A stretch of 64,000 nt of DNA, from assembly GCF_042666435.1 (NCBI RefSeq), contig NZ_JBHTDC010000001.1, positions 248,001 to 312,000 of the forward strand, in the 5' to 3' direction. Position numbers and translations under genes: made by a program. Every line of letters starts with the position of its first letter. Positions within the stretch are counted from its first letter, which is position 1. This stretch comes from Allosphingosinicella sp042666435 (GTDB lineage: Bacteria; Pseudomonadota; Alphaproteobacteria; Sphingomonadales; Sphingomonadaceae). The notes under the pieces were generated by a model. The model saw nothing but the letters and a program-made list of their open reading frames with translations. It had not been told where the DNA came from and did not search any database. Below, one piece after another: positions 51,405-59,945 of this stretch.

Positions 51405-52886
51405 CTAGCGCGCCGCCGATTCGGGCTCGGGATCATATTGGCTGGGATCGGCGAGCTTTCGGCCGAGCGCGATCAGCAATTCGGTATCCTCGGCCGCGCC
51501 TTCCAGCACCAGCGGTCGCTCCAGATCGTCCTCGGGCTTGTGGTATGGGCCCGAAAGGAAGGCGCCGAGAATCTTCATATTGGCGAAGGAGCCGCCGACC
51601 ATCACCGTCGGCACGCCGGCGCGGGTCAGCGCCCAGCCATCCTGCCGCTGCACGAAGGCGTTCGCCTCCTCGTCGCTGTCGACGGCGCGGCCGAGCTCGC
51701 GCGCCGTCGCGTCGACCAAAGGATCGAGCGGGGTCGTGCCCCGGCCGACGATCGCGACCGGCTCGCCCGCCGGCGATATCGCGACCGTGTCGATGTTGAT
51801 CGCCGCCACCAGCGACTCGATCGGCACCACCGGATGGGCCCCGAAATATTCCGCGCCGAGCAGCCCGATCTCCTCGGCGGTGGTGCCCATGAAGAGCAGG
51901 TCGCGCGCCGGCCTTGGGCCTGCCGCTATCTCCCGCGCGATCTCGATCAGCATCGCGATGCCGCTCGCATTGTCGACGGCGCCGTTGCAGATTCGATCCT
52001 CGGCATCGTCCGGACGGCAGATGCCCAGATGATCCCAATGACCGAGATACAACAGGCTCTCGCCGGTATCCCCGCTCCCCTTCAGCCGCCCGATGACATT
52101 GTGCGACTCGTAAGGCCGGACCTGCGTCGACACGTCCAGGGATCCGCTGAGACCGAGTCGAACCGGCTTGAAGCCCGCGGCCCCGGCGCTCGCCAGCTCG
52201 CCGCCGCCGGCGCCGACCAGCCTGTCGCCCGCCGCGAGGGGCATCGCGCCGGTGATCGGCGCCCGGGGGTCGCCGGCGAGCCGGGTCTGCCCCCGGCCGT
52301 AATAGGATTGAAGCGCCGACCAGGGCACATCGTCGCCCATGATGGCGATGACCGCCGCCGCACCCGCTTCCGTCAGCGCCTTGGCCCGTTCGGAATAGCC
52401 GGGCGCTCCCAGCTTTTCCGGCACGTCGGAGAGAATCAGTGCGATCGCGCCCCGCGGATCAATAGCCTCGATCTGCGCGGGCAGGCCGTAGCCGACGAAC
52501 AGGACAGGCGCCTGCGAAAGACTCTCCTGCGGCCGCGTCCCGAGCAGGACCAGATCGCCCTGCGCGAAGGCGATCGGGCCGCCGTCGCCGCTCCAGATGG
52601 CGCGGTGCGCGAAAGGCTTGCGCTCGACCAGCGGGACCGCCTGAAACCAACCGCCGTTGGCCGCCGGTTCGAGGCCGATCGCGCCGAACTGATCGGCGAT
52701 GTAGCGCAAGGTCTTGGTCTCGCCCTGGGTCCCGGGCTTGCGGCCTTCAAAAGCGTCGCTGGCGAGGATGTCGATGTGCCGTCGCATCTGCTCCACGCTT
52801 ACGGCGGGAGCGCTCTCCTGGGCCGAAGCGGTGGCGGGGACAAGGGCGAAAAGCGGCGCGGCCGCGAACAACAATCTGGCTATCAT
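51405..52886 (-). CDS. Exported M28-family zinc peptidase
   Basis: A 493-aa secreted aminopeptidase-like enzyme with a signal peptide (LLFAAAPLFALVPATASAQ). A PA-domain-like insertion precedes the catalytic part. Zinc ligands in M28 order are visible: His in YLGHWDHLG, Asp in NGAVDNASG, the base and ligand Glu pair in TTAEEIGLLG, Asp in INIDTV, and the last His in GPYHKPEDD. All catalytic residues appear present. It stands alone upstream of guaB (58-bp gap) in the same direction. Substrate is unknown. Confidence 0.9.
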   Translation of the reverse strand: MIARLLFAAAPLFALVPATASAQESAPAVSVEQMRRHIDILASDAFEGRKPGTQGETKTLRYIADQFGAIGLEPAANGGWFQAVPLVERKPFAHRAIWSGDGGPIAFAQGDLVLLGTRPQESLSQAPVLFVGYGLPAQIEAIDPRGAIALILSDVPEKLGAPGYSERAKALTEAGAAAVIAIMGDDVPWSALQSYYGRGQTRLAGDPRAPITGAMPLAAGDRLVGAGGGELASAGAAGFKPVRLGLSGSLDVSTQVRPYESHNVIGRLKGSGDTGESLLYLGHWDHLGICRPDDAEDRICNGAVDNASGIAMLIEIAREIAAGPRPARDLLFMGTTAEEIGLLGAEYFGAHPVVPIESLVAAINIDTVAISPAGEPVAIVGRGTTPLDPLVDATARELGRAVDSDEEANAFVQRQDGWALTRAGVPTVMVGGSFANMKILGAFLSGPYHKPEDDLERPLVLEGAAEDTELLIALGRKLADPSQYDPEPESAAR

Positions 52887-52926
52887 GGCGTTGCCTAGGC
52901 CAGCGGCGGCCTTGCTGGCAAGACCG

Positions 52927-53736
52927 TCAGCGCCGCGCCCTGGCCAGCACCGCTCTGGCGGCGGCGACGTGCATCTCCTCGATCATCGCGCCCTCGAACC
53001 GCTCCGCCCCGCCGGTCGCGGCGGCGACCAGCCGCTCGGCCGCTGCGATCTCCGCCTCGCTCGGGCCGAATATGCGGTTGGCGGTGTCGATCTGCGACGG
53101 GTGGATCAGCGACTTGCCGTCGAAGCCGAATGCGCGCCCTTCCTCACATTGCTCGGTGAGGCCGGCATCGTCCTCCAGCCGGTTGTAGACACCGTCGAAT
53201 ACCGCCACGCCGGCGGCGCGGGCGGCGAGGACGACGGCCTGAAGCGCATGCGCCAGCGCCGCCCGCCCGCGCGACGGCGGCAAAGCGAGATCGGCGGCGA
53301 GATCGTTGGTGCCGACGATGAGCCCGGCGCAGGACGCCGCAATCGCCGGCGCGGCCAATACCCCCCGCGCCGTCTCGATCATCGCCAGGATAGGCCGCTC
53401 GGTCAGGCGCGCCGCGTCGGCGGGCTGACGCGGGTCGTCGACCTTGGGAACGATGACGAAATCGGCAGGGCCGCGCCGGATCGCCACGATGTCGTCGCCG
53501 TAGAAGGGGCTGGTCGCGACGTTGACGCGGATCGCGGCCACGCGCTCGCCGAATCCGGTCTCGACCGCCCGCGCCGCCGCTGCGCGCGCCGCCGCCTTGT
53601 CCTCGGGCTTCACCGCGTCCTCGAGATCGAGGATCACCATGTCCGCGGGAAGCTCCCGCGCCTTCTCGATCGCGCGCGGATTGGAGGCGGGCAGGAAAAG
53701 CAGGGAGCGGCAAAGGCGAAGGCGAGTCTGGGGCAT
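52927..53736 (-). CDS. CoA ester lyase, HpcH/HpaI-CitE family
   Basis: A 269-aa TIM-barrel lyase of the citrate-lyase beta-like class that cleaves or forms acyl-CoA esters. Landmarks: RSLLFLPASNPRAIEKA, VILDLEDAV (metal ligand region), IRVN, PILAMIETARGV with the metal-binding Glu, and FGFDGKSLIHPSQI. ATG 53736 gives the family start. No pathway genes are adjacent, so substrate (malyl-, citramalyl- or other CoA) cannot be told. It is divergent from the band-7 gene. Confidence 0.88.
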   Translation of the reverse strand: MPQTRLRLCRSLLFLPASNPRAIEKARELPADMVILDLEDAVKPEDKAAARAAAARAVETGFGERVAAIRVNVATSPFYGDDIVAIRRGPADFVIVPKVDDPRQPADAARLTERPILAMIETARGVLAAPAIAASCAGLIVGTNDLAADLALPPSRGRAALAHALQAVVLAARAAGVAVFDGVYNRLEDDAGLTEQCEEGRAFGFDGKSLIHPSQIDTANRIFGPSEAEIAAAERLVAAATGGAERFEGAMIEEMHVAAARAVLARARR

Positions 53737-53810
53737 CGTTCCGATTCTGCTTGGAAGCCGGGCCTCTTGTCTACATGATATCGCCGATAGAGCCAGGGAG
53801 GGGTCAGGCG

Positions 53811-54797
53811 ATGGAAGCAATAGCATTATTCTTCATACTGGTCCTGGTCATCATCTACCTGATGGCCAGCATCAAGATCGTCCGACAGGGCTATCATTAT
53901 ACGATAGAACATTTCGGTCGCTTCACCACGGTCGCGCGGCCCGGCTTCAATTTCTACCCCGCCTTCTTCTACCGCGTCGGCCGCAAGATCAACATGATGG
54001 AGCAGGTGCTCGACATCCCCGGCCAGGAGATCATCACCAAGGACAATGCCATGGTGGCGGTGGATGGGGTGGTGTTTTTCCAGGTGCTGGACGCGGCCAA
54101 GGGGGCTTATGAGGTGTCCGACCTCTATCTCGCGATCATGCAGCTGACGACGACCAATTTGCGCACCGTGATGGGCTCGATGGACCTCGACGAGACCCTC
54201 AGCAAGCGCGACGAGATCAACGCGCGGCTCTTGACCGTGGTCGACCAGGCGACCGAGGCGTGGGGGGTCAAGATCACCCGCGTCGAGGTCAAGGACATCC
54301 GCCCGCCCGCCGACATCGTCAACGCGATGGGCCGCCAGATGAAGGCGGAACGCGAGAAGCGCGCCCTGATCCTCGAATCGGAGGGCCTCCGCGCCTCCGA
54401 GATCCTCAAGGCCGAAGGCCAGAAGCAGGGCCAGATCCTCCAGGCCGAGGGCCGCCGCGAGGCCGCCTTCCGCGACGCCGAGGCCCGCGAGCGCGAAGCC
54501 GAAGCCGAAGCCAAGGCGACCGAAGTCGTCTCCAACGCCATCGCCGGCGGCAATGCCCAGGCGATCAACTATTTCATCGCCCAGAAATATGTCGAGGCGG
54601 TCAGCCAGTTCGCGACCTCGCCCAACGCCAAGACGATCCTGTTCCCGGTCGAGGCGACGCAATTGATCGGCACATTGGGCGGCATCGGCGCCCTCGCCCG
54701 CGACGCGCTCGGCAGCGGCAGCGGCAGCGGCGGCGACACCCCTCCCCCGCCCGCGCCCGCGCGCCGGCGCGGGCCCTTCGAGGGCGCCGGGCAATGA
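53811..54797 (+). CDS. SPFH/band-7 membrane protein (QmcA/stomatin-like)
   Basis: A 328-aa membrane scaffold protein. There is an N-terminal membrane helix (ALFFILVLVIIYLMASI), then a band-7 domain (GFNFYPAFFYRVGRKINM, TKDNAMVAVDGVVFFQV) with the conserved VKDIRPPADI. A long charged coiled coil (MKAEREKRALILESEG to KATEVV) and a Pro-rich tail follow. ATG 53811 has GGGAGG upstream. Its stop overlaps the start of the nfeD-type gene by 4 nt (ATGA), the classic stomatin/NfeD operon involved in membrane organisation and protein quality control. Confidence 0.93.
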   Translation: MEAIALFFILVLVIIYLMASIKIVRQGYHYTIEHFGRFTTVARPGFNFYPAFFYRVGRKINMMEQVLDIPGQEIITKDNAMVAVDGVVFFQVLDAAKGAYEVSDLYLAIMQLTTTNLRTVMGSMDLDETLSKRDEINARLLTVVDQATEAWGVKITRVEVKDIRPPADIVNAMGRQMKAEREKRALILESEGLRASEILKAEGQKQGQILQAEGRREAAFRDAEAREREAEAEAKATEVVSNAIAGGNAQAINYFIAQKYVEAVSQFATSPNAKTILFPVEATQLIGTLGGIGALARDALGSGSGSGGDTPPPPAPARRRGPFEGAGQ

Positions 54798-55276
54798 ACT
54801 GGGACGGGATCGAGCCGCACTGGGTCTGGCTGATCGGCGCGGCCGTGCTCGGCATCGCCGAATTGCTGATGCCGGGCGTGTTCCTGATCTGGCTGGCCGC
54901 GGCGGCGGCGATCACCGGCTTCGCGGCCCTCATCTTCGCCGTCCCCCTCGCCTTCCAGTTCGCGCTCTTCGCTTTGCTGGCGCTGGGGGCGGTCACATTC
55001 GGCCGGCGCTGGTACGCCAGCCACCCCGTCGAGAGCAGCGACCCCCTGCTCAACGACCGCGCCGCGCGCCTCGTCGGCGAGACGGTGCGGGTGGTGGCCG
55101 CGATCGAGGGCGGCCAAGGCCGGGTGAAGGTCGGCGACGGCGTCTGGGAAGCGCGCGGCCCCGACGCCGAGGTCGGCGCGCGGGTGCGGGTGGTCGGCGC
55201 GGCGGGGACGTGCCTCAAGGTGGAGCCGGTGGCGACGTTGCCGGCGGGCGGGGGCGGTGAGGCCGGAAGCGCCTAG
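54794..55276 (+). CDS. NfeD-like membrane protein
   Basis: A 160-aa partner of the upstream band-7 protein, of the short NfeD1b class. It has membrane segments at residues 10-30, 31-55 and 56-72 (WLIGAAVLGIAELLMPGVFLI onward), then a C-terminal OB-fold domain (LVGETVRVVAAIEGGQGRVKVGDGVW). It is translationally coupled to the band-7 gene. A role in assembling band-7 oligomers is inferred from the family. Confidence 0.92.
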   Translation: MNWDGIEPHWVWLIGAAVLGIAELLMPGVFLIWLAAAAAITGFAALIFAVPLAFQFALFALLALGAVTFGRRWYASHPVESSDPLLNDRAARLVGETVRVVAAIEGGQGRVKVGDGVWEARGPDAEVGARVRVVGAAGTCLKVEPVATLPAGGGGEAGSA

Positions 55277-55535
55277 ATATCGGCGATTGCGCCCTCGGGG
55301 CGGAGCAGGAAAGCCCCCTTCCCCTTCTCAAACATCCGGGGACAATGGCCGCTATGCGCCAAAGTTGCCGTTCAACGGGCTCGTTGCGATGCCTAAAAGC
55401 TGCCGTCGGTTAAAAAACACGCAAGTTTCGACGGAACGGCTCTAGACTTATCCTCCCTGGCACCGCCGTCTCTGGCCGAACCGGACGTGCCGCGGTAGAT
55501 CGGGACGGTTGCTGCTGCTCGAACAGCCCAGCGAC
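55277..55535. other. Intergenic stretch at the edge of the defence island
   Basis: About 260 bp between the nfeD-type gene and the 3' end of hamB. I see no gene, tRNA or repeat matching others in the window. It is moderately lower in GC near 55380-55460 (GGTTAAAAAACACGCAAG). It marks the left boundary between conserved and accessory DNA; no attachment-site duplication could be recognised. Confidence 0.5.
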
Positions 55536-58500
55536 TTAAGGCGACCATCCGCCAAGTTCGGCTGCGACGCCGGTAAAGTAGCTCGGGAACTGGAGCAGGA
55601 CGGGCCTGATAACGGCCTCCTGCTCACAGGCGGCGCGGACGCCGCCGCGATCGGTCGCAAGGGGCCAGAGCAACCCGAGGAAACCGGCGACGTGCCGGTC
55701 CGCGAAACCCGCCTCATGGAAGGCGAGTGCCGCCCGCTCCGTCAGCCCCGTCTTGATCTGGCGCTGGAGCAGCGAGGCGGCGTTATGCAAGGCCTCGTCA
55801 ACCTCCTCGGCGAGGTCGGCGATCGACGCGACGATCATCGCCACGTCGTAGCCGAAGCCCCCTTCGCAAAGCGCCACGGCATCTTCGACCGTGGGTCTGC
55901 GCCGTCGTCCCCCGACTCGCGCGCCCACCTCCACGAAGGTTGCGAGGATGCGCGCATAGCTGTTTCCGGCAACCCACTCATGGAGGGTGCGGGGGATCAC
56001 GTCCTGATTAGTGATGGCGGTGATCTTACGCGAGGAAGCGAAGCGCAAAGCGATCACGGCAATTTCATCGAGAAGCCGATTTTCTGCAACGGCTGCCTGA
56101 AGGGGCGCGAGATTCTCGGCAAGCCATGTCCGCAGTTCGGCGACAGCTGCAGGCGGCAGGGGCGAGCGCCGAATCACAGCCCTCTGATCGCCATCGGTAT
56201 TGGCGGCGATGGATGCGCCGATTGCCCGGAAAGTTTCAATGAGGCGGGGCTTCGTATCATCCCCGGCGAGGTGGTAGGCGAGTGTATTGGCTGCCAGCTC
56301 GGCGATGCGCTCGGCGGCGTCTTCGCCCTCGGCGAAGGTCATGTTTGCGACGAGAAAGGCCGCGATATTCTGGACAGCCCTGGCTCGCCCTTCGATGAAC
56401 CTGCGGAAATCCGCCCGGCTTATGTTCGGCTCGACCGCAAGGGCGGTATCTACCACTTCCTCAATCTTCGCGGCATCGGCAAATGCAAGGTCCAGCCACT
56501 CCGGCTGGATCTCCTGCACAATGGCGGTGCCGCGCTGGATGTAGGGCTCAAACAGCGCCAGAATGGAGCTGCCTGACGGCTCCGAGTTAGCAGCATCGAG
56601 CAATTTTACGGTTTGCTGCCAGTTGTACTGGCCGCGTCCGAATTGCTGGCGTTGGTCATAGATGGTCGGAGTCGAGAAGATGACGCTGCCTTCGGTGTGC
56701 ATACCGGCCCGTCCGGCGCGCCCCATCAGGTTGTGGAAGTCTCGAACGAGGATGCCTTCGCCTCCCTGCTGGGTTGTAGTGACGATCAGGTATTTTAGGG
56801 GGAAGTTGACGCCTTGGGCGAGGGTCGAGGTGCAAACCACAAACTTGGCCCGGTCGAACTTCATGGCATGTTCAACCGCCAGGCGAATGCCATGTGGCGT
56901 ATCTGCATTGTGCGCGAAGATGCCGAGGCGCGCCGCCTGCGTCGCCGGAGCGTCAGCACCTAGCTGAAACTCCGAAAGGAGCCGGATCGCCTCTACCTCC
57001 TGAGCGTCGGAGAATGCGACGGGCCATTCGGCCGCGAAGTTGCGCCCGGCCAGTTCGACCGCACGCTTACAGATGGCAGTCACGCTATCCTTGCGCCCAC
57101 AGAAGACGGCGACACTGCCGTTTCTTACGACGTGAAGGCCGAGGAAGAGGCCCACGTCACTGCCCGACTTCTCGGGAAAGCGCCTCTCTGTCCGCTCACG
57201 CGGGCGAGGCTGAAGAATGGTGTCCGCTATGATGCGCGGCACGAAGAACTCGCGATCAGTGGGGTCTTGGGGGTCCACATATTCAAGGCGTCCGCGCTGG
57301 TCCTGCCAGCTCGAGAACGCGATGCTTTTGGTCGTCGGTAAGAGGCCGATCCCATCAAGAACCGCTTCGCGGTCGCCGATCAGCCATTCCGCCACATCAC
57401 CTGCATTGCCGATGACGGCGGAAATCAGGATGATCTGAGTCTCGGGGCGCAGCGCCATGCGGAGCGAGGTGAGCAACAGCTCATAGGTCGGGCCACGCGC
57501 CATCCCGTCGAACTGATGGCCTTCATCGTAGATCATCAGGCCGATCCGCTCCGCGAGATCGGGCGCGCGCCGGAGCATGTAGAGCAGCTTCTCCGGCGTG
57601 ACGATCAACACTGAATCAGCGGCGAAGAGCGCATCGAGCCCGAGGTCGAACTGATAGGAGTCCGAGGCCTCGTCGAGTCGGATATTCTCGTCTTGGAAGG
57701 CGGTGACGAGATCGCCCCGAATGTCGTGGCACAGCGAGCGATACGGGGCGACGATCACCGCAAGATGCGCGCGCTGGGAGAGGAAGGCTGAGCGGATGAT
57801 TAGCTCGGTCGCGCGCGTTTTACCGGCACTGGTCGGCATTTGGATAACGGCCGACCTCCCCCCGAGCACCCCGGCATCGGCAATGCGCTGCTGGGCGGGC
57901 CAAAGCTCGATCGGGAATCGCGGCTTCGCGAGTGCCGGTCGCCACAACTCCGCATCGAGGCCCGATGCAAGCGGGAGGATCGTGCGAGCCGCATTCCGCA
58001 GCTTGAGGGCGCAGACTGCGCCGATCACATCGGCATAGAGCAATTCGCGCGGCGAGCCGTTTGCGTGGAAGTAGTCCCGCAATTCGCCGATGGCAGCGGC
58101 CACTAGCTCGGCCTCGCCATTAAGGCGGAAGAATTCCGACAAGGCATTGAGAAGCGCGCTCGTCCTCTCCTGATGGTCATGTGCCGCGTCGATCGCTGAG
58201 AACTTGTTCTGGAGGATCGCGTAGAGGAGAAAACCGAGCCCGCCAGCGATTTGGAGGTCTGGCGGGTCCATGTGACGGACGATGACGGCAGCGCTGCCGA
58301 CGCTGCCGCCGATGTAATAGGTCGCGGCGCATAGTAGCGACAATTCGGGCGTCAGCTCCGCATCCAACTCTGCGTTGATATAGGCGTCGAAGAAGATCGA
58401 CGAGAAGCGCAGCGATGTTTGCGGGTCCGCCTCGTCCTCTTCCCAACCGGGCGGCGTGGGGAAGGCTTGGGGGGCGCCCACCAGTTCACCGCCGATCTGA

Positions 58501-58670
58501 TCGGCGACGGTGGATGCCACGTCGCCAAGAATTGCAATGGCCAGCCCGAAGAGGATGCCGGGATCACGGGGAAGCTGATTGAAGTCGATCTCAGCAACAC
58601 GGAACTCGCGCATTTTCGCGCGGGCGCGTGTGGTCGAGAGGACGTTGCGAGCGCTGGCTTCAGGCTTCAT
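55536..58670 (-). CDS. hamB: Hachiman antiphage helicase HamB
   Basis: A 1044-aa superfamily 2 helicase/nuclease-partner of the Hachiman (AbpAB-related) defence system. In known systems HamB senses DNA damage or phage DNA ends and licenses HamA. Motifs (numbering from ATG 58670): Walker A MPTSAGKT near 278-285, DEGH (motif II) near 382-385, motif III SAVIGN, motif V TSTLAQGVNFP, and motif VI NLMGRAGRAG near 647-656. The arrangement is Ski2-like. ATG 58670 has AAAGGG six nt upstream and overlaps hamA by 11 nt; ATG 58685 is the alternative. Length matches known HamB (about 1000 aa). Confidence 0.85.
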   Translation of the reverse strand: MKPEASARNVLSTTRARAKMREFRVAEIDFNQLPRDPGILFGLAIAILGDVASTVADQIGGELVGAPQAFPTPPGWEEDEADPQTSLRFSSIFFDAYINAELDAELTPELSLLCAATYYIGGSVGSAAVIVRHMDPPDLQIAGGLGFLLYAILQNKFSAIDAAHDHQERTSALLNALSEFFRLNGEAELVAAAIGELRDYFHANGSPRELLYADVIGAVCALKLRNAARTILPLASGLDAELWRPALAKPRFPIELWPAQQRIADAGVLGGRSAVIQMPTSAGKTRATELIIRSAFLSQRAHLAVIVAPYRSLCHDIRGDLVTAFQDENIRLDEASDSYQFDLGLDALFAADSVLIVTPEKLLYMLRRAPDLAERIGLMIYDEGHQFDGMARGPTYELLLTSLRMALRPETQIILISAVIGNAGDVAEWLIGDREAVLDGIGLLPTTKSIAFSSWQDQRGRLEYVDPQDPTDREFFVPRIIADTILQPRPRERTERRFPEKSGSDVGLFLGLHVVRNGSVAVFCGRKDSVTAICKRAVELAGRNFAAEWPVAFSDAQEVEAIRLLSEFQLGADAPATQAARLGIFAHNADTPHGIRLAVEHAMKFDRAKFVVCTSTLAQGVNFPLKYLIVTTTQQGGEGILVRDFHNLMGRAGRAGMHTEGSVIFSTPTIYDQRQQFGRGQYNWQQTVKLLDAANSEPSGSSILALFEPYIQRGTAIVQEIQPEWLDLAFADAAKIEEVVDTALAVEPNISRADFRRFIEGRARAVQNIAAFLVANMTFAEGEDAAERIAELAANTLAYHLAGDDTKPRLIETFRAIGASIAANTDGDQRAVIRRSPLPPAAVAELRTWLAENLAPLQAAVAENRLLDEIAVIALRFASSRKITAITNQDVIPRTLHEWVAGNSYARILATFVEVGARVGGRRRRPTVEDAVALCEGGFGYDVAMIVASIADLAEEVDEALHNAASLLQRQIKTGLTERAALAFHEAGFADRHVAGFLGLLWPLATDRGGVRAACEQEAVIRPVLLQFPSYFTGVAAELGGWSP

Positions 58671-59508
58671 CCGCCGCCCTTTCATAAAGGGCGTGGATCA
58701 GCGTCATCATGGACGGCCCCTTGATGACGATAAGCCTGATGTTCGCCGCGTTGTGATGCGCCGATGCGTCGGTGACGGTCAGGTCGGTTTGCCCGAACAC
58801 ATCGTCGTCGAGGATCGCGGCTGCGCCGTTGATGCGCCGGAAGGGCCTGTCGGCCATATCCTGGAAGCGCTTCACGCGATCCGCGTCGTCGATCGCACCG
58901 CGCCGGACAAACTTCTGTTTGATGGCATTGAGGCTCATCGCCTCCCGAAGTTTGTCCTTGTCGCTATCCTTGATGGCGTCCTGCAACCGGTTGTTCGCCG
59001 AGGCCGACATCCCGGATTTCGTCTCGAAGATAAAGAGTTCATCGTTGGGGCTGACGTGCCCGTCAGCGACTAACTTGAAGCCGATGACATCGCACCCCTT
59101 GGTCGAGTCATTGCGATTCCAGCGCTCCTGATAGCGCAACTCGCGCGGGCACCAGTAGCCGAGGACATATTCGATGTAGTCGGCGACCAGTATCTCCCCG
59201 AAATCGCCCGAGCGCAGGCTCGGGCCGGGGATCTGTGTCCGATCGGGAAGCAGGGTCTGACGCAGGTATTCTGCATTGGTCAGCCCCGTGCCATCGACCA
59301 TGATCGGAAGGTCTTCGTCTGAGATATAATGCTGGCGGAAGTGGGCGGCCCAAGCCGACAAGACGGCTTCGTTCTCCTGCGGATTGAGTTCCCAAATCTC
59401 GATCTCGCGCCCGCAAGCGGTATTCTGACGCTCGCCGGTATCAACCAACCAATCCAAGTGTCCGGGCTTCGGCACCAATAATTCCCTCCCCAACCTGCCG
59501 ATATTCAT
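58660..59508 (-). CDS. hamA: Hachiman effector nuclease HamA (DUF1837, PD-(D/E)xK)
   Basis: A 282-aa DUF1837/HamA-type protein. The nuclease core is complete: Glu105 (GDFGEIL), Asp140 (STKGCDVIGFK) and the ExK pair Glu162/Lys164 (LFIFETKSGM), which is the PD-(D/E)xK arrangement of HamA. Published Hachiman HamA degrades DNA when released by HamB. ATG 59508 is preferred; a TTG at 59577 would add 23 residues. hamB follows with an overlap, the standard hamA-hamB order. The gene pair is divergent from the terminase genes. Confidence 0.85.
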   Translation of the reverse strand: MNIGRLGRELLVPKPGHLDWLVDTGERQNTACGREIEIWELNPQENEAVLSAWAAHFRQHYISDEDLPIMVDGTGLTNAEYLRQTLLPDRTQIPGPSLRSGDFGEILVADYIEYVLGYWCPRELRYQERWNRNDSTKGCDVIGFKLVADGHVSPNDELFIFETKSGMSASANNRLQDAIKDSDKDKLREAMSLNAIKQKFVRRGAIDDADRVKRFQDMADRPFRRINGAAAILDDDVFGQTDLTVTDASAHHNAANIRLIVIKGPSMMTLIHALYERAADEA

Positions 59509-59945
59509 TCTTTCGGACGTATAGTTATCGTGCCGCCCATAACCAGCTTTTGGTGCAGCCAACCATATTCGATTCAACCGGCATCGGCCAAGTCGCTCAA
59601 CCTGACGGGTGTTGCTTCGCTAGCCACGGCACCATTATGCCGCGATCCCGGACCCAGCCCGGGACAGGCAATCGGGTTCGCCTGGGCGGCCGGACGCCCC
59701 GTCGGCCGGGCTGGGGTCGACTCCGGCCTGGCTTGCGAGCGCTCGCGCTCGCTGCGCCGGAAGTCACGGCAAAGCCGTGGCGTCGATCGGCTCGGGCTTC
59801 GTCCGGCCGTCGGCCGGCCGGGTCGTGTCCGACCGCTGCTTCGGGGCCGCTGCGCGTCCGCGGCGCTGCGGCAGGCACGACCTTGGCTCACCCCTCCGGT
59901 AAAAAACGCTTTCCTACAATGTTCCATGCATGTTCTAATTCCCTC
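59509..59945. other. 437-bp spacer between hamA and the small terminase gene
   Basis: No convincing gene. The frames here are short and Arg/Pro/Ala-rich without motifs. It holds a small hairpin TCCCGG/CCGGGA (59646-59664), a GC-rich stretch with inverted GGCCGG/CCGGCC segments (59800-59830), a -10-like TACAAT (59915-59920) and the SOS box at 59921-59935. It must contain the promoters of both hamA and the terminase genes. Confidence 0.55.
59921..59935 (+). promoter_or_regulatory. Perfect LexA (SOS) box upstream of the terminase genes
   Basis: GTTCCATGCATGTTC is an exact match to the alphaproteobacterial LexA consensus GTTC-N7-GTTC. It begins immediately after a -10-like TACAAT (59915-59920) and ends 10 nt before the ATG of the small terminase gene, the position expected for a repressor covering the transcription start. 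No matching -35 hexamer was found at 16-18 bp. Confidence 0.65.

Noticed and set aside
59600..59940. Possible small gene between hamA and the small terminase gene
   Set aside because: All frames are short, biased to Arg, Pro and Ala, without a ribosome site or motif.
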